Origin: Sphingomonadales bacterium
Lineage (GTDB): Bacteria > Pseudomonadota > Alphaproteobacteria > Sphingomonadales > Sphingomonadaceae
NCBI GenBank assembly: GCA_016721875.1
Contig: JADKHG010000002.1
Coordinates: 62,001-126,000 of the forward strand
DNA length: 64,000 nt
Direction of reading: 5' to 3'
Shown here: positions 1 to 6,981 of the stretch, piece by piece
Layout: the number at the start of each line of letters is the position of its first letter
Numbering within the stretch: position 1 is the first letter of the stretch
Translations under genes and position numbers: made by a program
Notes under the pieces: generated by a model
Databases searched by the model: none
What the model was told of the DNA's origin: nothing
The model's input: the letters and a program-made list of their open reading frames with translations, nothing else

Positions 1-588
1 GTTTATCCGGTCCGCACCAACGCAGCATCCAAAATCACCGCTGGCGAAGGCTGGCACACCGATGTCAGCTGCGATCCGGCACCAATTGCGGCCTCATTGC
101 TTTATATGCACGAAATGCCCGAACATGGCGGTGGTGACACGCTATATTCCAGCATGGCGGAGTGCTTTACCCGGCTCTCGCCGCCGCTCAAGGAGTTGGC
201 GCGCAATTTGAAAGCCACGCATGACGGCGCCTTTCCCTATCGCACCATTTACGGGATCGAGCCATCGGCTGGCACGCATTACAACAAGACCGTGCATCCG
301 CTGGTGATCCGCCATCCGGTCAGCGGCAAGGATATATTGTGGATCAACCGTGGCTTTACCACGCGGATCGAAGGCGTGAGCCATCATGAAAATCGCGGGC
401 TGATGGAGCTGTTTTTCCAGCACATCGAAAACACCCTGACCGCCCAATGCCGCGTCAGGTGGGAGGCGGGGACGCTGACCATCTGGGACAATGTGGCGAC
501 CCAGCATCACGCCGTTTGGGATTATTACCCTGAATCGCGCTATGGTGAGCGGATATCGGTCATCGGGCCGGAAATCCACGCAGCGTGA
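1..588 (+). CDS. TauD/TfdA-family Fe(II)/2-oxoglutarate dioxygenase (5' end outside window)
   Basis: The reading frame is open from base 1, so this is the C-terminal part of a longer gene. The first iron ligands of the family, His-x-Asp, are encoded at 55-63 (WHTDVS). The distal ligand region is the QHHAVWDY segment near the C-terminus, followed by the usual Arg (SRYGERIS) that binds 2-oxoglutarate. The family hydroxylates or desulfonates small substrates; the substrate here cannot be told from sequence. The stop overlaps the GTG start of the following MFS gene (GTGA), so the two are probably translationally coupled and the transporter may carry the substrate. Family assignment is firm; function within it is open. 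Confidence 0.85.
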   Translation, partial: VYPVRTNAASKITAGEGWHTDVSCDPAPIAASLLYMHEMPEHGGGDTLYSSMAECFTRLSPPLKELARNLKATHDGAFPYRTIYGIEPSAGTHYNKTVHPLVIRHPVSGKDILWINRGFTTRIEGVSHHENRGLMELFFQHIENTLTAQCRVRWEAGTLTIWDNVATQHHAVWDYYPESRYGERISVIGPEIHAA

Positions 589-1847
589 CCATCGGGACCG
601 TCGCGCACAGCAGGCGCACTGCCGGACTGATTGCCTTTTTTCTGTTCCTGCACATCGTCAATCAGATTGACCGGCAGTTGGTGGCAAGCTTTGCCCCGAC
701 ATCATGCGCGATCTTGAGCTGTCGCGAAGCCAGTTTGCGCTGGTCGCAGGGATTGCGTTTAGTGGCTTTTACGCCGTCGCTGCAATTTTTGCAGGCGTGA
801 TGGCCGACCGGATCGGCCGGGTTCCGGTGCTGACCTTTGGTGTCGGCATCTGGAGCCTGTTCACCGGACTGACCGGAATGGCGCAGGGTTTCTGGACGAT
901 GCTGCTGGCGCGGCCCTTTGTGGCAACGGGTGAGGCTACTTTGGTTCCGGCGGCGTCGAGCATCATCCTGTCGCGCGTCGCCGACCGGATGAAGGCGACC
1001 GCGATCGGCATATTTTTCGCAGGCATTCCGCTGGGCGTCGGTGCCAGTTTCCTGATTGCCGGGCAATTGGGGCCGTTGATCGGCTGGCGCTATTGCTTTG
1101 TGCTGATGGCGGTGGTCGGGCTCGTGGCGACGCTGATCGCGATGCGGATCAAGGACGATTCACACCTTGCACTGAACGCAAAGGCAGGGGCCCAGCATGC
1201 GCGAACTGCTCGCGGAATTATGGGCCATTGCCAAAACCAACCCGCGTTACCGCTATGCGACGCTGGCGATCATATTGCTGCACGCGCACTCGGCGACTGG
1301 CCCCTTCATCCAGCTGTGGCTGCACGATGACAAGGGCTTGCCCAAGGAAAGCGCGGCCAGCCTTTACGGCGGCCTGTTCATTGTCGTTGGTCTGGTCGGG
1401 TCGATGGGGGCAGGGTTGCTCACCGACTGGCTGCACCGCCGGTCGGGGACGGACCGTGCGCGCACGCTGTCGCTGTTTTTGCTCGGGCTCGCGCCGCTGA
1501 TCCTTGCCTATCGACTGGCACCCGCCGATTCGCCGCTGTTCCTTGCCGGGATGGTGGCATCAATCCTTTATATCTCGTCTGCCTATGGGCCCGTCTTTTC
1601 GGTGATCGAAGAGGAATTGCCCCGGCGTCTGGTGGCGAGTTCGACCGGTTTTGCGATGCTGGCAATCAACCTGATTGTCGTTGGCGCAGTGACCTTAGTA
1701 ATCGGCGCGGTCAGCCAGTTGTTGCATCAGGCGGGCATCGCACAAAGCTGGACCATCCCGATGCTGGGCGCCGATTGCATCGCCCTGACGGCGTGTGTGC
1801 TGCTATGGCTGGCATCGCGGCACAAAAGCGTTATGCGGGAATCATGA
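585..1847 (+). CDS. MFS transporter, frameshifted twice
   Basis: Three consecutive reading frames together encode one major facilitator protein: 585 to about 693, about 697-1190, then 1197-1847. The first part ends in a DRQLV-type segment typical of MFS helix 1. The second has the loop 2-3 signature (GVMADRIGRVPVL) and several membrane helices. The third supplies the C-terminal six helices. The first break needs one added base near 693; the second needs one base removed (or two added) in the GGGG/CCC stretch near 1190, and the two shifts cancel. GTG start overlaps the dioxygenase stop; the stop overlaps the mccB ATG (ATGA). It is either a recent pseudogene or, more likely given similar breaks in essential genes elsewhere, a sequence error. 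Confidence 0.75.
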
Positions 1848-3502
1848 CTGCACCTGTTCTACCCACGCAATATAACCCCGAAGACCCCACCACGCAGGCA
1901 CGCGCCGCACACAACCGTGCGCTCAACGATGCCCTGCGCGCTCGCGTTGCCGAGGCGGCGCTGGGCGGCAATGAAAAGTCGCGCGAACGCCACACAGCGC
2001 GCGGCAAATTGCTGCCCCGCGAACGTGTCGAGCGGCTGCTCGATCCGGGTTCGCCCTTCCTTGAAATCGGTCAGTTGGTGGCCGACGGCGTTTACGGCGA
2101 GGATATTCCCGGTGCAGGCATGATCTGCGGCATCGGCCGGGTGTCGGGCAAACAGTGCATGATCGTGTGCAACGACGCGACAGTAAAGGGCGGGACCTAT
2201 TATCCGCTGACCGTCAAAAAGCATCTGCGCGCGCAGGAAATCGCACTCGAAAACCGGCTGCCCTGCATCTATCTGGTCGACAGCGGCGGCGCGAACTTGC
2301 CGCATCAGGCAGAGGTGTTTCCCGACAAGGAGCATTTCGGGCGCATCTTTTTCAACCAGGCCAATATGTCGGCGCGCGGAATCCCGCAGATTGCCTGTGT
2401 CATGGGCAGTTGCACCGCTGGCGGCGCCTATGTGCCTGCGATGAGCGATGAGAGCGTTATCGTGCGTAATCAGGGCACGATCTTCCTTGCTGGCCCACCG
2501 CTGGTGCAGGCGGCGACGGGTGAAGTGATCAGCGCAGAGGATCTTGGTGGCGGCGATCTTCATGCGAAGAAATCGGGCGTGGTCGATCATCTGGCCGAAA
2601 ATGACGAACATGCGCTGACGATTGTGCGGGATATTGTGAGCCATTTGAACAACACCGCAGCCCTGAGCCTGTCGAAGGGCGTTCCGCAGCACGGAGGGGC
2701 GGACTTCGACAGGCTCAGCCCTAACGGTGTTGAACTGAAAGAGCCAAGGCCCCCCAAATATGACGCCGAAGAACTCTACGGCATCATCCCCGACGATGTC
2801 CGCGCGCCCTATGACGTCCGCGAAGTCATCGCACGGCTGGTCGATGGCAGCGAGTTTCACGAATTCAAGGCGCATTATGGCAGCACTTTGGTCTGCGGCT
2901 TTGCTCATATCTGGGGAATGCCGGTCGCGATCCTTGCCAATAATGGCGTGCTGTTCAGCGAAAGCGCCGTGAAGGGCGCGCATTTCATCGAACTGGCGCA
3001 GCAACGCAAAATCCCGCTGCTGTTCCTCCAGAACATCTCCGGCTTCATGGTCGGCGGAAAATATGAGGCGGAAGGGATTGCCAAGCATGGCGCGAAGCTG
3101 GTGACAGCCGTGGCGACCGCAACCGTCCCCAAAATCACCGTGCTGATCGGCGGGTCATTTGGTGCGGGCAACTACGGTATGTGCGGCCGCGCCTATGCCC
3201 CGCGCTTCCTGTTCACCTGGCCCAATGCGCGGATCAGCGTGATGGGTGGGGAGCAGGCGGCTTCTGTGCTGGCGACGGTTCACCGCGACGCCGCGACCTG
3301 GACGCCCGAGGAAGCCGAAGCCTTCAAGGCCCCTGTGCGGCAAAAATATGAGGATGAAGGCAACCCCTATTACGCGACCGCGCGGCTGTGGGATGACGGC
3401 ATCATCGACCCGGCGCAGACAAGTGATGTGCTGGGACTGGCGCTGGCGGCGACATTGAACGCGCCGGTCGAGGATAGAGGTTTTGGGGTGTTTCGGATGT
3501 GA
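1844..3502 (+). CDS. mccB: methylcrotonoyl-CoA carboxylase-type carboxyltransferase (beta) subunit
   Basis: 552-residue carboxyltransferase of the acyl-CoA carboxylase beta family. It transfers CO2 from carboxybiotin to an acyl-CoA, in leucine/isovalerate breakdown if it is the methylcrotonoyl-CoA enzyme. DSGGANLPHQAEVFPD and the Gly-rich MGSCTAGGAYVPAMSD segment are typical of the MCC beta branch, and the C-terminal half has GGSFGAGNYGMCGRAY. Residues about 269-300 are an in-frame insertion encoded by a palindromic repeat (2651-2731), absent from the family in my recollection. The partner alpha subunit lies 3.5 kb downstream instead of adjacent. ATG at 1844 overlaps the upstream stop. Substrate is inferred; propionyl- or geranyl-CoA carboxylase is less likely. 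Confidence 0.85.
   Translation: MTAPVLPTQYNPEDPTTQARAAHNRALNDALRARVAEAALGGNEKSRERHTARGKLLPRERVERLLDPGSPFLEIGQLVADGVYGEDIPGAGMICGIGRVSGKQCMIVCNDATVKGGTYYPLTVKKHLRAQEIALENRLPCIYLVDSGGANLPHQAEVFPDKEHFGRIFFNQANMSARGIPQIACVMGSCTAGGAYVPAMSDESVIVRNQGTIFLAGPPLVQAATGEVISAEDLGGGDLHAKKSGVVDHLAENDEHALTIVRDIVSHLNNTAALSLSKGVPQHGGADFDRLSPNGVELKEPRPPKYDAEELYGIIPDDVRAPYDVREVIARLVDGSEFHEFKAHYGSTLVCGFAHIWGMPVAILANNGVLFSESAVKGAHFIELAQQRKIPLLFLQNISGFMVGGKYEAEGIAKHGAKLVTAVATATVPKITVLIGGSFGAGNYGMCGRAYAPRFLFTWPNARISVMGGEQAASVLATVHRDAATWTPEEAEAFKAPVRQKYEDEGNPYYATARLWDDGIIDPAQTSDVLGLALAATLNAPVEDRGFGVFRM
2651..2731. repeat. palindromic repeat inside mccB (CTGAGCCTGTCGAAG family)
   Basis: Inverted repeat of 81 bases (27 codons). 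The inner arms are CTGAGCCTGTCGAAG and its reverse complement, and the outer arms are AACACCG/CGGTGTT. It is translated in frame as part of mccB. Two related copies occur at 14114-14183 and 59011-59092. Confidence 0.85.
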
Positions 3503-3972
3503 GTATGGTCGATCCAGAGTCAAAGAAACTTGAGGGAATTGGGGGATGGCTTTTGCTATTCATTTTGACTCGGACGATCCTAGGGCCGCCTTGGAACGGA
3601 TGGAGGCTATTTCAGCGATGGGAAGAAATGAGAGACGCCGCGCCTGAATTTGCAGCAGGTTCAGAATTCGCCACGCTGCATGTGGTGTCTTGGAGTGTTT
3701 TTGGAATTTCAACCGTTATTCAATTTTGCGTTGGTCTGCTATTGTGGAAGCGTCTTAAACCGAGTTCGGTCATCATCGCCATAGCTTCCCTTTGGTTCTG
3801 CGGACTAATACTGTCCGTTGGCGGTCATTTCCTCGCACTATTTCTGATTGATGCGAATTTTGAGATCCGCGATTTTAAATCGCTTGTTGTGCCGTTGATT
3901 TCAGTCGCTCTGTGGACCGCATATCTTATGAAATCCGATAGAGTCAAAAATACTTACGGACTGACTCGGTAG
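3499..3972 (+). CDS. DUF2569-like integral membrane protein
   Basis: 157 residues with about four hydrophobic segments. The opening LEGIGGWLLLF and the closing LMKSDRVKNTYG resemble DUF2569 proteins, which begin with a GIGGWL motif and end with SxRVKNTF. Function is unknown. The GTG start at 3499 overlaps the mccB stop (GTGA); an ATG at 3505 is an alternative. Its base composition is more AT-rich than mccB, so it may be an insertion into a former mccB-mccA operon. Confidence 0.6.
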   Translation: MSMVDPESKKLEGIGGWLLLFILTRTILGPPWNGWRLFQRWEEMRDAAPEFAAGSEFATLHVVSWSVFGISTVIQFCVGLLLWKRLKPSSVIIAIASLWFCGLILSVGGHFLALFLIDANFEIRDFKSLVVPLISVALWTAYLMKSDRVKNTYGLTR

Positions 3973-4097
3973 CAATGACCCAACCTCTCCACACCACCAC
4001 TCAAATCCTGCCCGGAACGGGGGAGGACCGCGACGCGACGTGGCGTGGTGGAGGGCGCGCGGGGCCGCCTTTCGCTCCTGTCCGCGCCTTCGGCGGT

Positions 4098-4121
4098 CCT
4101 CTCCCTGCAAGCTGTGAGAGG
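4098..4121. repeat. short imperfect palindrome (CCTCTCC...GAGAGG)
   Basis: Imperfect palindrome just upstream of the broken mccA start, similar in layout to the larger GGGAGG palindromes downstream. The interval 3973-4129 contains no gene. It holds GC-rich inverted repeats and, at 3975, an ATGACCCAACCTCTCC string that resembles the mccA start. Confidence 0.5.
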
Positions 4122-4129
4122 AATTTGGC

Positions 4130-4188
4130 ATGATCCAATCCCTCCTCATTACCAATCGCGGCGAAATTGCCTGCCGGATCATCCGCAC
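4130..4188 (+). pseudogene. 5' fragment of mccA (first ~20 codons)
   Basis: This interval encodes MIQSLLITNRGEIACRIIRT, nearly identical to the N-terminus of the intact mccA at 6978 (MIQSLLIANRGEIACRIILT). The nucleotide match is close through about 57 bases and stops abruptly where a palindromic element begins (4195). The fragment is therefore a truncated duplicate of the mccA start, left when the element and the following genes were inserted. The full gene persists 2.8 kb downstream. Confidence 0.85.
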
Positions 4189-4194
4189 CCAAAT

Positions 4195-4356
4195 CCTCCC
4201 TGAGCTTGCCTCGGGGAGGGGGACCGCTGGACGTAGTCCAGTGGTGGAGGGGCAGCCGCTTGCGGCGGAGCTTTGGCGCGCAAAACACTCGCTTCGCTCA
4301 TGCCCCTCCGTCACACGCTGCGCGTGCGCCACCTCCCCGAGGCAAGCTCGGGGAGG
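4195..4356. repeat. inverted repeat element upstream of the DUF559 gene
   Basis: Two 25-base arms at 4195-4219 and 4332-4356 are near-perfect inverted copies (core GAGCTTGCCTCGGGGAGG). Each arm is itself palindromic. The intervening 112 bases contain no convincing gene. A third copy of the arm lies at 4777-4801, inside the 3' end of the DUF559 gene. Confidence 0.85.
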
Positions 4357-4373
4357 ATTGAAAGAAGTGGCCC

Positions 4374-4820
4374 GTGTTTAAAGATCAAGCGCCAAAGCCA
4401 GCCCCCGGCGCTGTTGCTCGGGCGCGGAAATTGCGGAAGGAGATGACTTTGCCCGAGGTGCTGCTTTGGCGCTTGCTGCGCGGCCAGCCGCAAGGCGTTA
4501 AGTTCCGACGCCAGCATCCAAGTAGCAGGATAGGCATGGACTTTTATTGCTCCGATGCTCGGCTGGTGTTCGAGATAGACGGCATTGCGCATGACATGGG
4601 AGACAACCCCGAACGCGACTTAAACAGAGACGCTTGGCTGCGCTCGAAGGGTATTGATACGGTGCGCATTCCTGCAACAGACGTGTTGAAGGATGTTAAT
4701 GCGGTTGCCGATGGCATCCTCTCACTGGCGCTTTCGCGCTTGCCCCTCCACCACCCGGCAATCGCCGGGCGGTCCCCCTCCCCGAGACAAGCTCGGGGAG
4801 GAATTGAGAAAGAATCATGA
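4374..4820 (+). CDS. DUF559 (Vsr-like) endonuclease-domain protein
   Basis: 148 residues. The central DFYCSDARLVFEIDGIAHD block is the signature of DUF559 proteins, a PD-(D/E)xK fold related to the Vsr mismatch nuclease. The N-terminal RKLRKEMTLPEVLLWRLLR is the matching family opening. Start is GTG, 18 bases after the palindromic arm ending at 4356. The last ~25 residues (HHPAIAGRSPSPRQARGG) are encoded by another copy of the palindrome, so the gene is bracketed by repeats and reads into one. Its stop overlaps a second mccA-start remnant at 4817. Biological role of DUF559 proteins is not established; the setting suggests a mobile or repeat-associated unit. Confidence 0.8.
   Translation: MFKDQAPKPAPGAVARARKLRKEMTLPEVLLWRLLRGQPQGVKFRRQHPSSRIGMDFYCSDARLVFEIDGIAHDMGDNPERDLNRDAWLRSKGIDTVRIPATDVLKDVNAVADGILSLALSRLPLHHPAIAGRSPSPRQARGGIEKES
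4777..4801. repeat. palindromic arm, third copy
   Basis: Copy of the 25-base arm found at 4195 and 4332, differing at about one position from the latter, and itself a palindrome. It is coding, forming the tail of the DUF559 protein. Confidence 0.8.
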
Positions 4821-4869
4821 TCCGATCGCTCCTCTCCGCGCATTGGGCAGTCCTCCCCCTGCGGGAGCA

Positions 4870-5451
4870 GTGTTAGTGGTGCGTGATCTGCAAGCGCAGT
4901 CCCGGCGTGGGCTGAAGCTGATCTGGCGCTTCCCTGCCGCTCTTCTTCTGGCGGGCTGGTCGGTCACTTCGATCGCTGGAGCGCCCAAACAGTTCAAAAT
5001 GCCGCCTGATTTCGATTATGATCGGCATTACGCAAAACTCGCAGCCAACCCGCCTCATTTATCCGCAGCGCGCCTGCCGAAGGGGTATAAAATCGGCAAA
5101 TGTCTGTTGGTCGTTGATGGTCAGACGCGGATTTCGGGGCCTTGCGCCTATATCCTTCACAAGGGCGGCGAATTTCACATAGCTGGTCCGCGCCAAGTGT
5201 ATGACGGTATCGACTATCCCAAAGCCGAGATCGGGGCGATGGAGATGTCGACCGATTGGTGGGCCAGTGTTTTCAAAGATGAAGACGGCAATTGGACGGG
5301 TTATGGGAATGAGAATGTCCGCTACACAAAGGGCGATGGAAGCGCGTGGTACGAACTGGTAAAAAGCGGCGCCTGCTTTTCAAACGAAACGAGACGCCAG
5401 CCATCTGATACTTACCAGCAACGGGTAAAACTGTGCCTTTGGAAGAAGTGA
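4870..5451 (+). CDS. hypothetical exported protein
   Basis: 193 residues from the GTG at 4870. An N-terminal basic stretch is followed by a hydrophobic run (FPAALLLAGWSVTSIAGA), which looks like a signal peptide, so the product is probably periplasmic. The remaining domain is rich in Tyr/Trp/Gly with several Cys and is not recognised. A longer frame open from 4693 overlaps the DUF559 gene and is less likely to be used. The region just upstream (4817) holds a mccA-like ATGATCCGATCGCTCCTC string. The gene belongs to the inserted block between the carboxylase subunits. Confidence 0.6.
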   Translation: MLVVRDLQAQSRRGLKLIWRFPAALLLAGWSVTSIAGAPKQFKMPPDFDYDRHYAKLAANPPHLSAARLPKGYKIGKCLLVVDGQTRISGPCAYILHKGGEFHIAGPRQVYDGIDYPKAEIGAMEMSTDWWASVFKDEDGNWTGYGNENVRYTKGDGSAWYELVKSGACFSNETRRQPSDTYQQRVKLCLWKK

Positions 5452-5485
5452 TGACTCCTTCGCTCCTCTCCACGTCTGAGGCGGT

Positions 5486-5504
5486 CCTCTCCCGGCGGGA
5501 GAGG
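5486..5504. repeat. small perfect palindrome
   Basis: CCTCTCCC-GGC-GGGAGAGG, eight-base perfect arms with a three-base loop. It lies between the hypothetical exported protein and the epimerase gene and belongs to the same GGGAGG-type palindrome series as those at 4098-4801. Confidence 0.6.
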
Positions 5505-5535
5505 TGTTTGGGGACAGAGTGAAAGGAGCAACCCA

Positions 5536-6507
5536 ATGACCCACATCTTTATAACCGGAGCATCAGGATTTGTCGGCGGGGCGGCTGCAAGGCATCTCAT
5601 CACGAAGGGCCACAAAGTCTCCGCCATGTCGCGTTCGGAAAAATCCGATGCGGCTATTCGCGCGCTGGGCGCGATGCCGGTGCGGTGCGACCTTGAGAGC
5701 ATAGCGCCCAAGCATATGGCGGGGGTGGACGCCGTCATCCATGCGGCGGCCTTTGTTGAAAGCTGGGGGCCGAAAGATGCGTGGTACAAATCCAATGTGC
5801 TCGGCACGCAGGCGGTGCTCGATGCGGCAAAGGCGGCGGGGGTAAAGCGCTTCATCCATATCGGCACCGAGGCTGCGATCTGCCAAGGCCAGCACATCGA
5901 CGGCGCGGACGAAAGCTATCCGCTCGCACCCAATTCGCCCTATCCCTATTGCGCGACCAAGGCGCAGGCGGAAATACGGGTGCGCGCCGCCAACACGCCC
6001 GATTTCACCACCATCATATTGCGCCCGCGCTTTATCTGGGGGCCGGGCGACACCACTTTGCTGCCCAGCGTCGCCGATATGGTGAAGGCGGGCAAATTCA
6101 CCTGGATCGACGGCGGGCGGGCGCGCACTTCGACGATCCATATCGACAATCTGGTGCATGCAATCGAGCTGTCGCTGACCAAGGGGCGCGGGGGTGAGGC
6201 CTATTTCATCCTCGATGACGGCGAAATCAGCATGAAGGCGATGATTTCGGCAATGGCCGACACCATTGGCCTGAAGCTCCCCGACAAATCGGCTCCGAGC
6301 TGGTTGCTCGATGGAGTCGCGGCGTTGTGCGAAAGCATTTGGCGGCTGTTCAACCTGAAAAGCGAACCGCCAATCACCCGCCACGTCGTCATGGTGATGA
6401 AATGCGATTGTGTGCTTGACGGCAGCAAGGCGCATGGGGAATTGGGCTACACACCCGTCGTCTCACGGGAACAGGCTCTTGCCGCAATGAAAGCTGCCAA
6501 TAGATGA
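5536..6507 (+). CDS. NAD(P)-dependent epimerase/dehydratase (extended SDR, 3-beta-HSD-like)
   Basis: 323 residues. The Rossmann motif ITGASGFVGGAAARHL at the N-terminus binds NAD(P). The catalytic Tyr-x3-Lys pair is in PYPYCATKAQAE, and a HIGTEAA strand precedes it as usual in extended SDRs. A downstream RPRFIWGPGD segment fits the 3-beta-hydroxysteroid dehydrogenase/isomerase-like branch. Substrate unknown. A Shine-Dalgarno-like AAAGGAG lies about eight bases before ATG 5536. Its stop overlaps a short mccA-like start at 6504 (ATGA). Confidence 0.8.
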   Translation: MTHIFITGASGFVGGAAARHLITKGHKVSAMSRSEKSDAAIRALGAMPVRCDLESIAPKHMAGVDAVIHAAAFVESWGPKDAWYKSNVLGTQAVLDAAKAAGVKRFIHIGTEAAICQGQHIDGADESYPLAPNSPYPYCATKAQAEIRVRAANTPDFTTIILRPRFIWGPGDTTLLPSVADMVKAGKFTWIDGGRARTSTIHIDNLVHAIELSLTKGRGGEAYFILDDGEISMKAMISAMADTIGLKLPDKSAPSWLLDGVAALCESIWRLFNLKSEPPITRHVVMVMKCDCVLDGSKAHGELGYTPVVSREQALAAMKAANR

Positions 6508-6539
6508 TAAAATCCCTCCTCATCGCCTACAACCTTTGA
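6504..6539 (+). pseudogene. remnant of mccA start (12-codon frame)
   Basis: The string beginning ATGATAAAATCCCTCCTC reads MIKSLLIAYNL then stop. About 24 of the first 27 bases match the true mccA start at 6978. It overlaps the epimerase stop in the same ATGA arrangement seen at the genuine gene. Confidence 0.65.
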
Positions 6540-6552
6540 AGGAATTGCGGCC

Positions 6553-6981
6553 ATGATTGCAAATCTTGCGCTTGTTACAGCGGCACTCTTCGCCGGCGCG
6601 GCGCTTTATATCAATGTGGCCGAGCATCCAGCACGGACGTTGCTGGACGATGCATCATTGCTCCGTCAGTGGAAGCCATCGTACAAGCGCGGGTTTGCGA
6701 TGCAGTCTACCTTAGCCATTTTGGGTTTTGCGTTAGGCATGGCCGCATGGTGGCAATCCGGGGAAATACTCTTGCTGCTCGGGGCGGTACTGATGATCGC
6801 CAACTGGCCGTTCACGCTGATTTTTATCATGCCGACCAATCACATTTTGACAGCGATTGACCCGGCGACTGGAGATGCCCGTGTCCGGCCATTGATGGCA
6901 AAATGGAACCGACTCCATGCTGTCCGGACGGCTCTCGCAGTGGCGGCGACCATTTGTTTTCTGATAGGCACAAACCCATGA
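6553..6981 (+). CDS. DUF1772 membrane protein
   Basis: 142 residues with four hydrophobic segments. The pattern of an N-terminal helix with ALYINVAEHPAR, a WKPSYKRGFAMQ loop and a C-terminal WNRLHAVRTALA segment is that of DUF1772 (anthrone oxygenase-like) proteins. Enzymatic function is not demonstrated for most members. The stop overlaps the mccA ATG by ATGA, so it is likely co-transcribed and translationally coupled with mccA. Confidence 0.75.
   Translation: MIANLALVTAALFAGAALYINVAEHPARTLLDDASLLRQWKPSYKRGFAMQSTLAILGFALGMAAWWQSGEILLLLGAVLMIANWPFTLIFIMPTNHILTAIDPATGDARVRPLMAKWNRLHAVRTALAVAATICFLIGTNP

Noticed and set aside
1859..3088. 409-residue minus-strand frame opposite mccB
   Set aside because: Antisense shadow of the carboxyltransferase gene.
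4195..4801. CRISPR array
   Set aside because: The repeats are palindromic, irregularly spaced and flank a gene; no regularly spaced direct repeats or cas genes exist in the window.
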